NCBI GenBank assembly: GCA_022410635.1
Contig: JAJVDF010000017.1
Coordinates: 3,446,358-3,510,357 of the forward strand
Length of the DNA: 64,000 nucleotides
Direction of reading: 5' to 3'
From: Tretioscincus oriximinensis
Taxonomy: Eukaryota; Chordata; Lepidosauria; Squamata; Gymnophthalmidae
The notes under the pieces were generated by a model, which was not told the origin of the DNA, did no database searches, and saw only the letters and a list, made by a program, of their open reading frames with translations. The position numbers and the translations under genes were made by a program. This document shows positions 20,399 to 29,109 of this stretch, in pieces. The number at the start of each line of letters is the position of its first letter. Position 1 is the first letter of the stretch.

Positions 20399-21732
20399 TA
20401 CGAGGTGTGTTCAAAAAGTATCGAACCTTAAATTTTCCCACGTAAACCAATAAAGCGCGGGAGATTCCCTTTGGTGGAGATGTGGAGAGGATATTCATGC
20501 GCAGCCGTGAATTTTTTCCCGCCCGCAGATCACGTNAGTTGCTGCCAATTGGCCAATGTGTGAAGACATGTAGAGAGCGGCCGTCGGATTTCANTTTCTG
20601 TAAAATGACAGAAAAACTTGAGCAGCGATATTGCATCAAATTTTGCTACAATCTTGGTGATACTCAAGTGGAAACCATTCGCAAGATTGAACAAGCTTTC
20701 GGGGACGATGCCATGAGCACCTCACGGATAAAGGAGTGGTACAACCGCTTCAAAAATGGCCGCACATCAGTGGACAGTGAACCACGTTCAGGCAGACCCT
20801 CCACAAGCCGAAATGACAATGTTATTGAGCAAGTGCGGACTGTGATCATGCAGGATCGTCGTATCACAGTCCGAGAAATTGCAACGGACTTGGGAGTAAG
20901 CATTGGATCGGTACATTCAATTTTGACCGAGGATTTTAACATGAGGAGAGTGTCCGCCAAATTTGTACCGAAGCTGCTAACAATGGAGCAGAAGCAATGC
21001 CGTCTGGACATCGCACAGGACATGCTGGACAATGCAAACAGTGACCCCAACTTTCTGAACACCGTGATCACAGGCGATGAGTCATGGGTTTATGGGTACG
21101 ACCCAGAAACTAAGATGCAGTCGTCGCAGTGGAAACATCCGTCATCCCTGAGGCCAAAAAAAGCACGGCAGGTCCGCAGCAATGTCAAGGTCATGTTGAC
21201 CGTTTTCTTTGATTCCCGTGGTGTGGTGCATCATGAGTATGCACCACAAGGCCAAACCATCACAAAGGAGTATTACCAGGAGGTCCTTCGCCGCCTTCGT
21301 GATGCTGTGCAACGCAAACAACCGGACCTGTGGGCAGCAAAATCTTGGCAGCTCCATCACGACAATGCACCCGCCCATTCAGCGCATGTAATTCAGGCTT
21401 TCTTAGCCAAACACAACATTCCTGTGGTTCGTCAGGCCCCATACTCACCTGACATGGCTCCGTGTGACTTTTGGCTATTTCCCAAGCTGAAAATGACGCT
21501 GAAAGGGACCCGATTTGAATCAAGAGAAGACATCATGCGGAATGCGACAGACCGGCTGAACAACCTTCCAAGAACTGCGTTCCAGGCGTGTTTCCAAAAA
21601 TGGCAGAAGCGCTGGGAGAAGTGTGTGCATCACCAAGACACTACTTTGAAGGGGATTAAAGTTTCGGACCTCCAAATCAATAAATATATAAATGCCGACC
21701 AAAGATTCGATACTTTTTGAACCCACCTCCTA
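20399..21732 (+). mobile_element. Full-length mariner transposon
   Basis: The element body is 20401-21730 (1330 bp), flanked by the TA duplication at 20399-20400 and 21731-21732. The terminal inverted repeats are about 27 bases: the left starts CGAGGTGTGTTCAAAAAGTA and the right, inverted, GGAGGTGGGTTCAAAAAGTA, with few mismatches. It carries one uninterrupted transposase gene. All structural parts expected for autonomous mobility are present and the only blemishes are two ambiguous bases upstream of the gene, so insertion was recent. Its coding sequence looks GC-richer than the flanks, as expected for a young, possibly horizontally acquired element. Confidence 0.97.
20605..21720 (+). CDS. 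mariner transposase, DD34D, intact
   Basis: Cut-and-paste transposase that binds its own TIRs and moves the element into TA sites, acting in the nucleus. The ATG at 20605 gives 371 codons beginning MTEKLEQRYCIKFC, the usual mariner length. The frame stays open upstream to an ATG at 20482, but that leader includes two ambiguous codons and is not expected in the family. N-terminal helix-turn-helix regions lie at about residues 5-60 (IKEWYNRFKNGRTSV) and 72-112. The linker motif is FVPKLL at 120-125 in place of WVPHEL. The catalytic triad is D158 (VITGDESW), D253 (HHDNAPAH) and D288 (PCDFW), with 34 residues between the last two and a YSPDMAP motif before the third. It resembles the lineage behind the human GVQW3/FLJ37770 protein. 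The stop codon lies inside the 3' TIR. Confidence 0.96.
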   Translation: MTEKLEQRYCIKFCYNLGDTQVETIRKIEQAFGDDAMSTSRIKEWYNRFKNGRTSVDSEPRSGRPSTSRNDNVIEQVRTVIMQDRRITVREIATDLGVSIGSVHSILTEDFNMRRVSAKFVPKLLTMEQKQCRLDIAQDMLDNANSDPNFLNTVITGDESWVYGYDPETKMQSSQWKHPSSLRPKKARQVRSNVKVMLTVFFDSRGVVHHEYAPQGQTITKEYYQEVLRRLRDAVQRKQPDLWAAKSWQLHHDNAPAHSAHVIQAFLAKHNIPVVRQAPYSPDMAPCDFWLFPKLKMTLKGTRFESREDIMRNATDRLNNLPRTAFQACFQKWQKRWEKCVHHQDTTLKGIKVSDLQINKYINADQRFDTF

Positions 21733-21734
21733 TC

Positions 21735-22660
21735 AATTATCATAACCCATCTACTCCATCAATATTTTAATAGTGAAAAAATACACTATTTATAATCTAC
21801 TTATATAAATGCATCCTTTAAAAACAGAGGATTTCTAAAAGAGATTTCAACAGGAATATAAAAAGTGTTCTTTTGTTTTCACAATATCGTAGGACTTAGG
21901 AGCTTTCATAAAAATGCACAGAAGGCATTTATGACATTTTTGGTTTTATATCACTGAGGGACTTCGTAGTTTAATTGCAATATTGTCACCTTTAAAAAGA
22001 GAAAAAAACAGATTTTGAAAATATATACAAGCCTTCTTCTGGTTTAAATTCTCACAAGTCAGATTCTACAAATGAAAACAAGCTGCAGCAAACAAAATGA
22101 GCCCTGATTTTGATAGCACAAACTGATTAAAATTTGAATTTATCTCATGTAACATTTTTTTAAAATAATGTATTAATCTCTTTTGTAATTTGCCAGTTTG
22201 TAAGAAATATACAACGAAAATGCCTTTTTTCAGATGGAGTGGGGTGTATTGGAGTTTTCTTGGAGGTCTGTACTGTCCATTGAGTTGCATGTGAAATGGA
22301 CAATGCTGCAGACGTTGCCTGTTTTTAATTTTTCTTTTCTTCCCTGGGCTGTGGTGTTTTATTGAAGACGCATACAAAAGCGGTTGGGAGGGAGAATTAA
22401 AAACAGGCAGCTCTGACTTCATTGTAAATTTCATATGCAGTCCAGCAATCTGTAACAAATAATCTCCTCCCCTTGCTTCATCAGCTCTTGGCTATTGCTT
22501 GGGAATTACATAATGTCATAAATAAAATATACCATCTGAGTACCTTCTCTGATTTTAATAAATTAAGTCAAGGTAAAAATCAAGGTAAACTCTGTTTACA
22601 GACAGCCTGGACCTGGTGATTTGAGCAGGAGTTTAAAATGCAAAAAGTGGAAAATAGACT
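21735..22660. other. Intergenic; nothing recognised
   Basis: AT-rich. The part 22240-22520 is non-repetitive and of higher complexity. No exon supported. Confidence 0.5.
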
Positions 22661-22662
22661 TT

Positions 22663-22985
22663 AATAGAAGAAGAACAGGGTTTTTATACTCGCTTTTCTC
22701 ACATGAAGGGACTCAAAAGAGGCTTACAAGGGTATTTTTCGCCTGAAGGCTGACATTCTATCTTCCCCACAAGGCTGTGGTGGTTCCTATTTATCTACTT
22801 GCATTCAGTTGCAATTTCTTGCAATTCATGCTTTCGAATAGCTAGGTTGGCTAGAGCTACAGGCTAGTGGAAGATGCTCACCCCTCCCCACGTCTGACAC
22901 AGGGCTTCGAAACCCGATCTCCTAGATGAGAGACTGTCTCCTTAGTGACTGCACCGTTCATGCCTGCGCAGACTCCAATTCAAAT
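22663..22985 (-). mobile_element. SINE family A (tRNA-related), near full length
   Basis: On the minus strand it runs from a tRNA-like head with a B-box-like GGTTTCGAAGCCC, through a middle with GCATGAATTGCAAGAAATTGCAA, to the 3' end GAGAAAAGCGAGTATAAAAAC followed by (TTC)n-like sequence. Other copies are at 14478, 27870, 30600 and 48690. The A box is degenerate. The repeated full-length structure supports a SINE mobilised by a LINE. Confidence 0.8.
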
Positions 22986-23079
22986 GTAAGGAAAGGAACT
23001 ATTAAAAAAAGGGTCACCTTCCTTGTTTTTCAGCATGGTGATATCATTAACTACAAAATTCATGGATTTTTACTTCATT

Positions 23080-24330
23080 TTTTTTTAATTTAAACTTATA
23101 CGCCACCCTATACCTCAAGGTCTCTGGATGGCCAACACTAAAAACAATGGTACAAAATTGTCATATTAAAACAGTATCAAAAACAGTAACTGAAGATGGC
23201 AGGAAAAATGGGATTTTTTCAACCAAAGGGCAGATTAAAGAGCTGCATCTTCAAAGATCTTCTAAAAGAATAGTGATGCACCTAGAAGGGGAAACTATTC
23301 CATAGACTGGGGGCAACCACCAAGAAGGCCCTGCTCCGGATTCCCACTCCCTTTGATGTTGAGAGGGGTGGTACAACCAGCAAGGCCTCCCCTGCAGATC
23401 TTAACGCATGAGGAGGTTGTTATGGGTCTCATAAATTAAAGTTAACACCTTGAATTTGCTCAATAGCAGACTGGTACCCAGTGCAACTCTTTTAAGACCG
23501 GTGTGAGATGCATCTGGCCAGTCATTCCAGTCAACAGTTTAGCTGCTGTATTCTGCACCAACTGCAGCTTCCAAACAATTTTCAAGGGCAGCCCCATATA
23601 GCGTACATTGCAATAGTCCAATTGAGAAATTACTGGAACATGGATTACTGTGGCTAAGTCATCCCTGTTCAGAAGTCGTAACCGGCGGACGAGATGTAAC
23701 TGGAAATAGACACTCCTGGGCACCACTTCCACCTGCTTTTCAAATGTAAGCGCAGGGTCCAGAAGCATCCCCATCCCTTATAGGGCAATTTTATCCCATC
23801 AAGAACAGTATGCCTCCCAACTTAATAAACCCAAGATGCTCCAATACACAGGATCTCTGTGTTGTTTGGATTTAGCTTCAATTTATTTGCCTCCCATCCA
23901 GCCCATTACTGCTTCCAGGCACTTCAACCACATCTCCTGATTCACATGTAACAGAGAGATAGAGCTGAGTGTCACCTGCATATTGATTGCACTTCATTCC
24001 AAATCATCTGATGACCTCTCCCAGTAGCTTCATATAGATGTTAAACATGGGAGAGGGGACTGACCCCTGAAGAATCCCATAAATGAGTTCCTAGGGTGCC
24101 GAACAAGAGTTTTCCACCACCACTCTCTGGAAGCAGCCTTGGAGATAATAGTGGAACCACTGCAATGCCATGTCACAAACGCCTTAACCGCTGAGAGGTC
24201 CAGGAGAGCCAACAGGGTTACTTTGTCCCTATCTCTGTCACGGAGAAGGTAATCAATCAGGGCGATCAAGGTTGTTTCCATGCCATGCCAGGCCTGAAGC
24301 CAGATTGAAATGGGCCTAGATATGACAAAT
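23080..24330 (-). mobile_element. L2/CR1-like LINE, reverse transcriptase to 3' end (antisense, degenerate)
   Basis: Read on the minus strand, the order of ORF2 motifs is clear. Near 24300-24150 are SGFRPGM and LLALLDLSAV (RT blocks 2-3). Near 24060-24000, QGSVPSPM-like sequence is followed by FNIYMKLLGEVIR. At about 23970 comes QYAGDTQLYL, the catalytic box, with the usual YADD decayed to YAGD. From 23774 to 23460 it reads GMLLDPALTFEKQV, QLDYCNVRYMGLPLK and LVQNTAAKLLTG...LKELHWVPVCY. The 3' UTR ends at about 23085 with GTTGGCCATCCAGAGACCTTGAGGTATAGGGTGGCGTATAAGTTTAAATT. Stops and frameshifts make it a dead copy. It is the most complete LINE reverse transcriptase in the window. Confidence 0.88.
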
Positions 24331-24339
24331 TCTATTTTT

Positions 24340-24735
24340 CAAAAAAAGAAAGAAAAGATCTTATGTTAAAAAAAATATTGGGAGTAAATGAGGATCAACA
24401 TCTTATTGACTTCATCACCTTTGCCATCATCATTTGTATTTATTTGTTTTCCTTCCGATTCACTGTATAGAGAAATATGATCTGTATTTGATGGACTTTT
24501 GGAGAAAATATTATTTATTAAATTCAAATAGACATTTTAGGCTTTATTATTTAATTTTTTGGTACAGCTTTATTATATCAAAACCTAAAAATGCTTAATC
24601 ACATTTTAAAGAAAAAAAAAGAAAGGAATTTGAAGTTCCGAAGAAAAAGGTTCTAGAATGGAATATTAAAAAAGAAATTATTGATTATGAGTATAAGAGA
24701 AACAAACAAAAATGTCTCTGAATGGAGAGAAATAA
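24340..24735. other. Nothing recognised; A-rich
   Basis: Very AT-rich DNA with several A runs. No supported feature. Confidence 0.5.
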
Positions 24736-24739
24736 AATA

Positions 24740-24968
24740 AAATAAATTAATAGATAGATATCAAGAAAAACTTTCTGACAGTAAAGACAACTAACCAGTA
24801 GAATAGGTTGTCACAAGAAATAGTGATTTCTCATTCAGTGAAAGTCTTCAAAAAGAAGTTGGACAACTTTCTGTTCAGGATGCTTTAGTGAATCCGGCAT
24901 TGAGCAGCAAGNGGCTGGACCCAGTAAACCTGGGGGTTTCTTCTAACTCAATGATTCTACGATATCCT
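24740..24968 (+). mobile_element. Classic CR1 3' end
   Basis: AGTGAAAGTCTTCAAAAAGAAGTTGGACAACTTTCTGTTCAGGATGCTTTAGTGAAT through GGGTTTCTTCTAACTCAATGATTCTACGAT is the canonical CR1 terminus, including one copy of the ATTCTACG-type tail. Confidence 0.85.
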
Positions 24969-25159
24969 ATCAACAACAAAAAGTGTGTGTGGGGGANACA
25001 GAGTGAATTCAAATAACATTAACTTTTGATCAGATTGTGGATTCATTGGCTAAATGTATATTTAGCTCAATGCTTAACATTTTTGGGCTTGTGGGCAATT
25101 GGAATTTGGAGAATGTGTTAAGGCCATATTTAGGCAGTACTAAGAAGATATTGATAATT

Positions 25160-25190
25160 TTATTATTATTATTATTATATTATTATAAAA
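25160..25190. repeat. (ATT)n microsatellite
   Basis: A short run of ATT triplets. Confidence 0.8.
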
Positions 25191-25321
25191 CCCAAAGTAG
25201 TTGAGGGAAGAGCATGAGTAAAATAAATAAATAAAGTAAAATAGGTAATTAAATAGCTAAGTAAATTACAGCCCATAAGCAAAATACAGCCTAAATCCAG
25301 CACTGATTAAGGCTGCCATAA

Positions 25322-25324
25322 TAT

Positions 25325-25359
<35 letters not shown>

Positions 25360-25612
25360 TTTGTACTTGTATCCCGCCCTATACACGAAGGTCTCAGGGC
25401 GGCCAACCATAGGTTGGCTCACATAGCTTTTGTTGCGTTCTCCACAACAGACACCCTGTGGAGTAGGTGGGGCTGAGAGAGTTCAAAGAACTGTGACTGG
25501 CCCAAGGTCACCCAGCTGGCTTTATGGAGGAATGGGGAATCGAACCCGGAGACGACCAGTTAAGAGTCCCACACTCTAACCACTACACCAAACTGTCCGT
25601 TGTATATAAAGA
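25322..25612 (-). mobile_element. tRNA-derived SINE (family B), well preserved
   Basis: On the minus strand the head GTGTAGTGGTTAGAGTGTGGGACT is a good polymerase III A-box region and GGGTTCGATTCCCC is a near-perfect B box, as in tRNA genes. The body has GGGTGACCTTGGGCCAGTCAC and CTCTCAGCCCCACCTACTCCACAGGG. The 3' tail is CCGCCCTGAGACCTTCGTGTATAGGGCGGGATACAAGTAC followed by (AAAT)n, seen on the plus strand as (ATTT)n at 25323-25363. The tail is shared with the L2-like LINE at 23.1 kb. Degraded relatives are at 11.4 kb and 38.6 kb. Confidence 0.93.
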
Positions 25613-25929
25613 AGCCTTGCTCTACCTTCCGCAGCCTATTTTTGTCCTGTCTCATACTGGGGCCCATCAGTTGCTTCTGGCCATTCTCAGAAGGAATCAA
25701 GAGCAAAACCTTCATCTGATGCTTTAGATTCCCTGCAAATGGCCCTTTCTCTCTCCAACCTGGAGACAGTACCAAGGCATCAATTCTAGCAGCATTTGAT
25801 ACTTGCCTTCTTCTAATTTTGCAGAAGTATATACATTTCTAGATATAGGTCCCATTGAAATAAGCAGGGCTAACTTTACAGCAGACATATTCCTTTATGA
25901 TTAATATNACAACTGCAGGCAACTGCAGC

Positions 25930-26090
25930 CTAGTAGCCAATTGCAATCCAGTGCAGCGCTGCATCTTGGGCGCATGTGCCAAAGGGGGAAATTTCAGCAA
26001 GCTCTTGCAACCATTATGGGATGCATCTGTCGAAATTTCCTCTTTGACACACTCATTAAAGATGCGGCATTGCTGTCCTCTTTCATTCCG
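25930..26090 (+). repeat. Dispersed repeat, copy 2, at the edge of the NDUFS4 promoter
   Basis: CGAAATTTCCTCTTTGACACACTCATTAAAGATGCGGCATTGCTGTCCT is homologous to 14765-14815. Repeat-derived sequence therefore reaches to within about 250 bases of the NDUFS4 start codon. The upstream limit is uncertain. Confidence 0.5.
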
Positions 26091-26620
26091 GGCTTTCGTC
26101 TGCTGCTTATGCTTATTTCTGCTGCTTATAATGCACGCCCTCCATTCCTTGTTCTTCTATCGTCCTCTGTCACCTCCCGCCCTCTCCCCAACGTCATTGG
26201 TTGCTGCCGACACGGAGCGCGCCGCTCTCCAGCAACTTGCCCGTGCGCCTGCTTCGCTTTCCTGGTGACGCCAAACATTTGTCCCCACCGGCGCTCCGTC
26301 CGTCTCTCCGTAACAGCTGTTGACACCAACAAACATGGCGGCAGTTCTGCCTTTGCGGGGAATCTCAATGTCAGCACGTTGGGCGACGGCGGGGCAACTC
26401 GTGCGGGTGGGAGGACGAGCAGGAGGGCTGAGAGCGGCGGCGGCGGCGGCTATCGGCGGCGGCAGGTACAGAGGAATGAGGGGACCGGGGGATCCAGGTT
26501 GAGCTGTACCTGCTCCTGCCCCTCCCTCACGTGATCTCCGTTTTTCTGCCGATAACTTGGATGTGGCGGCGGCGGCGGCGTCGCTGGGAAGGGAGCGGGG
26601 GTGGGGGGGAGAGAGGTGGG
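26090..26620 (+). promoter_or_regulatory. NDUFS4: CpG-island promoter of NDUFS4
   Basis: The sequence changes abruptly to GC- and CpG-rich. Visible candidate sites are an inverted CCAAT box (ATTGG at 26196-26200) preceded by a CRE-like ACGTCA (26191-26196), a second TGACG at about 26266, a perfect YY1-type AACATGGCGGC at 26332-26342 that includes the start codon, and a palindromic E-box TCACGTGA at 26527-26534 in the start of intron 1. No TATA box is evident, as is usual for housekeeping mitochondrial-protein genes. GGC/GCG triplet runs lie at 26434-26461 and 26563-26580. The transcription start itself cannot be fixed from sequence alone. Confidence 0.8.
26335..26465 (+). CDS. NDUFS4: NDUFS4 coding exon 1 (mitochondrial presequence)
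   Basis: NDUFS4 is the 18-kDa accessory subunit of mitochondrial NADH dehydrogenase (complex I), imported to the matrix side, where it stabilises the NADH-binding module. The ATG at 26335, in an AACATGGCGG context, encodes 43 codons plus two bases, ending GGCGGCAG before the donor GTACAG. The peptide MAAVLPLRGISMSARW... has eight arginines and no acidic residue, typical of a cleavable matrix-targeting signal. It contains a polyalanine tract encoded by a GCG run. It resembles other vertebrate NDUFS4 presequences only at the MAAV start, as these are poorly conserved. The link to NDUFS4 rests on the phase-perfect join to exon 2: AG plus G makes an Arg codon, giving ...[11 protein letters not shown], comparable to TRSLRTSTW in human. 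Confidence 0.88.
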
Positions 26621-26903
26621 ATAATGTGATTCAGGTTCCCTTAGGGATAGTGCTTCCACCTTTCTTTCCTTCCTTCCCCTCTTTCCTTCCACTTCTATCC
26701 CGTCGTATACTGTATATCTGTTAACAACCATAAAAGCAAGATACAAACTTAACATATGAAAAACAACAAGCTGTTTCTTCATACATACCAAGGCCAACTC
26801 AAACCTCCTTCAGTTTAGAGACAAAACCGGATTAATTATTTATTGGTTTATACTTGCCCGGAGGTCTCAGATTAAAGCCTTTCCTGCTCTAGAACCTTGG
26901 ATG

Positions 26904-27312
26904 AACATAGGAACATAAGAACATAAGAACATAAGAAGAGCCATACTGGATCAGGCCACAGCCCATCGAGTCCAGCATTCTGTGTCACACAGAGGCCCAC
27001 CAGTTGCACCTGGGCTGTCCAAACAGAGGAAAGCAAAATATGCTGCTCCTGTTCGTGACTCCCTGCAAATGGTCTTTCAGGAGTACTGCCTGTTGCTCCA
27101 TCCCGGAGGCAACATCCAGACAACTATCTTAGTATTCATTTATACCTTTAGTGTCCATAAACCTGTCTAGTCCTGTCTTGAAACTATCCAAGCTGTTAGC
27201 TACCACCACCTCTCCAGGAAGTAAATTCCACAGGCCNATGACCCTCTGGGTGAAAAAATACTTTCCTTTGTCTGTTCTCACTTTTCTACCCAACAGTTTT
27301 AAGGAGTGCCCT
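26904..27312 (-). mobile_element. CR1 LINE 3' end (antisense)
   Basis: The tail on the plus strand is ATAGGAACATAAGAACATAAGAACATAAGAAGAGC, a three-unit octamer repeat. The CACACAGAGGCCCACCAG block and the coding terminus follow (TTCACTTTTCTACCCAACAG = reverse of LGRKVRT). It is nearly co-linear with 13977-14475 inverted and is 5'-truncated at about 27312, where a foldback element begins. Confidence 0.9.
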
Positions 27313-27318
27313 CACGTC

Positions 27319-27430
27319 ACTTATTTATTCCACTATAATTGGCTATTCCACCGTAAAGCATGAATCAGGAGTAAAGCAGTCCACACAATGCTTGATCGTG
27401 GAATATCCAACTATAGTGAAATAAATAAGG
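27319..27430. repeat. Foldback (long inverted repeat)
   Basis: Left arm 27319-27361 (CTTATTTATTCCACTATAATTGG...) and right arm 27388-27430 are reverse complements at roughly 36 of 42 positions, separated by a 26-base loop. This is a near-perfect palindrome, typical of foldback MITEs or arrested short DNA transposons. Confidence 0.8.
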
Positions 27431-27613
27431 CATGTGTGGATGCAGCCCCTATTCCAGATACTATATTGGAATAGAAACTTCCCATCCACAGCCGTACTAG
27501 TGCAAACTATAAAGGCCTGGGCAGGGTGGGTCTTGCTTAGTCTGCATCCAGCGTGCAAATGACCAAGGCCCTGTTCTGAAATATAATTCAGAACAAGGCT
27601 CAGTGCAGAAAGG
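27423..27613. mobile_element. Foldback MITE family M, copy (27.4-27.6 kb)
   Basis: CTATTCCAGATACTATATTGGAATAGAAACTTCCCATCCACA...ACTAGTGCAAACT matches the left arm of the family copies at 28.25, 44.34 and 58.8 kb. The right end TTCAGAACAAGGCTCAGTGCAGAAAGG matches the right ends at 51.35 kb and 58.9 kb. The internal GTTCTGAAATATAATTCAGAAC is itself a palindrome. Confidence 0.55.
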
Positions 27614-27865
27614 ATTGAATCCTAAAAGGCTTCTTGGACAGTGGAAGAAAAAAAGGTAATGTGACAGTTCTACAGGACATTGTGAATGTTCTCATTGTGA
27701 GAAGAGAGGTTTTTTTGCTGATCCTTATTGTGACCTCATTTGCCTCCCACTCTTCCCTGTCCCCCAAGCTACCATTTGCAACTTGTACATGTTGGTGATC
27801 TATCCCAATCAGCCTGACCACTGGTGGGGAATGATCTAGAAGACCACTTTATTTTTAAACTGCCT

Positions 27866-28190
27866 TGTTTCTAAAGAGCTCAGTAAACGCAGGCACCGTC
27901 TCTCATCTGGGAGATGGGGTTTCGAAGCCCTGTGTTGGACGTGGGGAGGGCTGAGCACCTTCCACTAGCCTGTAGCTCTAGCCAACCCAGCTATTCGAAA
28001 GCATGAATTGCAAGAAATTGCAAATGACTGCAAATAGATGAATCGTAGGGAAGATAGAATGTCAGAATGGTGGGGAAGATAGAATGTGAGCCTTCNGGCA
28101 AAATACCCTTGTAAGCCGTTTTGAGTCCCTTTGGAAGGTGAGAAAAGCGGGATATAAGAACCCAGTTCTTCTTTTTCTTCTTCAAATCCT
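27866..28190 (+). mobile_element. SINE family A (sense)
   Basis: GTCTCTCATCTGGGAGATGGGGTTTCGAAGCCCTGTGT (tRNA-like head with B-box-like core), GCATGAATTGCAAGAAATTGCAA (middle), then CCCTTGTAAGCCGTTTTGAG and GAGAAAAGCGGGATATAAGAACCCAGTTCTTC (end). It matches the antisense copies at 22.7 kb and 48.7 kb. A local duplication of GGGAAGATAGAATGT occurs at about 28050-28087. Confidence 0.85.
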
Positions 28191-28239
28191 GTGTTGCAAG
28201 TTAGACTGAGAGGTGATGCCTGCTTTAAGGTTACTTGGG

Positions 28240-28330
28240 CCACTTCCACAGACTTATTCTGGGATATACCTCAGAATAGAGGCCTGCCATCCACATGCTG
28301 ATACAGACTATCTCATTCAAAGGCTGAATA
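28240..28330. mobile_element. Foldback MITE family M, half copy
   Basis: CTTATTCTGGGATATACCTCAGAATAGAGGCCTGCCATCCACATGCTGATACAGACTA is a close match to the left arm at 44333-44395. The right arm is missing or unrecognisable. Confidence 0.55.
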
Positions 28331-28840
28331 AGTATTTGAAATTTGGCCTCCCAGGGAATTGTTACAATTCAGTTATGAACCATCTCTAACTATATCCATA
28401 CACTTTTTTTTTAAAGGCAGATCCAAAGCATTATGGGGATGCTAATATTCCTATTTCATCTTTAATCCATGCTTAAAGTTCAGAGGATACCCTCTGGGCA
28501 NTCATTTTCTGTCCTGTGAATTTTCAATTTACTTTTGAGCAAGCTTGCCGAGTATGCTTTTGAGGTTGTTGGGATTTTTTACNCTGTGCAAATACAGCAG
28601 CCCTTTCTACCTGGAACCAATATAAGACACAATCAACAAGACAATTGGAAACTACAGCTCTATTGCTGTAAATGCAACCAAATCTTTTAGCATGCACTTG
28701 TGAAACCTGAGCACAACTCAAGGATGCTTTCTCATGTTACTCCGGATCGAACACAACAGTATTTGCTATTTTAACTGGTTGCATTCAATGCATGGGAATG
28801 AAACAGCACAGTTTTTGAATGGTTACTTTCTCTTTTTTGC
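28331..28840. other. Intron 1; nothing recognised
   Basis: Anonymous AT-rich DNA. Confidence 0.5.
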
Positions 28841-28854
28841 ACACTTTGCTAGCC

Positions 28855-28960
28855 AGTATGTGAAAATACCCAGAAGCAACTGGCAGGTCATTATGTAAGA
28901 CAAGTTTCCAGATTGGATGGATTGTGGCATGGCTTCTCTCATGTTATTATATATAGTAAA
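28855..28960 (+). mobile_element. CR1 3' end fragment
   Basis: GCAACTGGCAGGTCATTATGTAAGACAAG...GGATGGATTGTGGCATGGCTTCTCTCATGTTATTAT corresponds to the last ~85 bases of the CR1 family, with a decayed ATGTTCTT tail. Confidence 0.6.
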
Positions 28961-29109
28961 AGTATAAACAATGAGTCTTGAAAATAACTCTAAGCCTGTG
29001 ATGCTTCCTTATAAATTCACTTGGCATATAACATTATATAAAGATTGTGAAGAGGTTAGTGAGTTAATTTGGTCTCAAAATTAAGCCATCCAATGAATGG
29101 TGATTATCT

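Noticed and set aside
20664..21726. Antisense frames over the mariner (up to 135 codons)
   Set aside because: Shadows of the transposase gene on the opposite strand.
22663..22985. Functional tRNA gene in the SINE head
   Set aside because: There is no complete cloverleaf; the A box is degenerate and the B box has an inserted T.
25560..25612. Functional tRNA gene on the minus strand
   Set aside because: A and B boxes are good, but the acceptor stem does not close and the unit continues directly into a SINE body and tail.
25941..26534. 197-codon frame over the CpG island
   Set aside because: It is in a different frame from NDUFS4 exon 1. CpG islands lack stop codons because they are GC-rich, so open frames there are expected.
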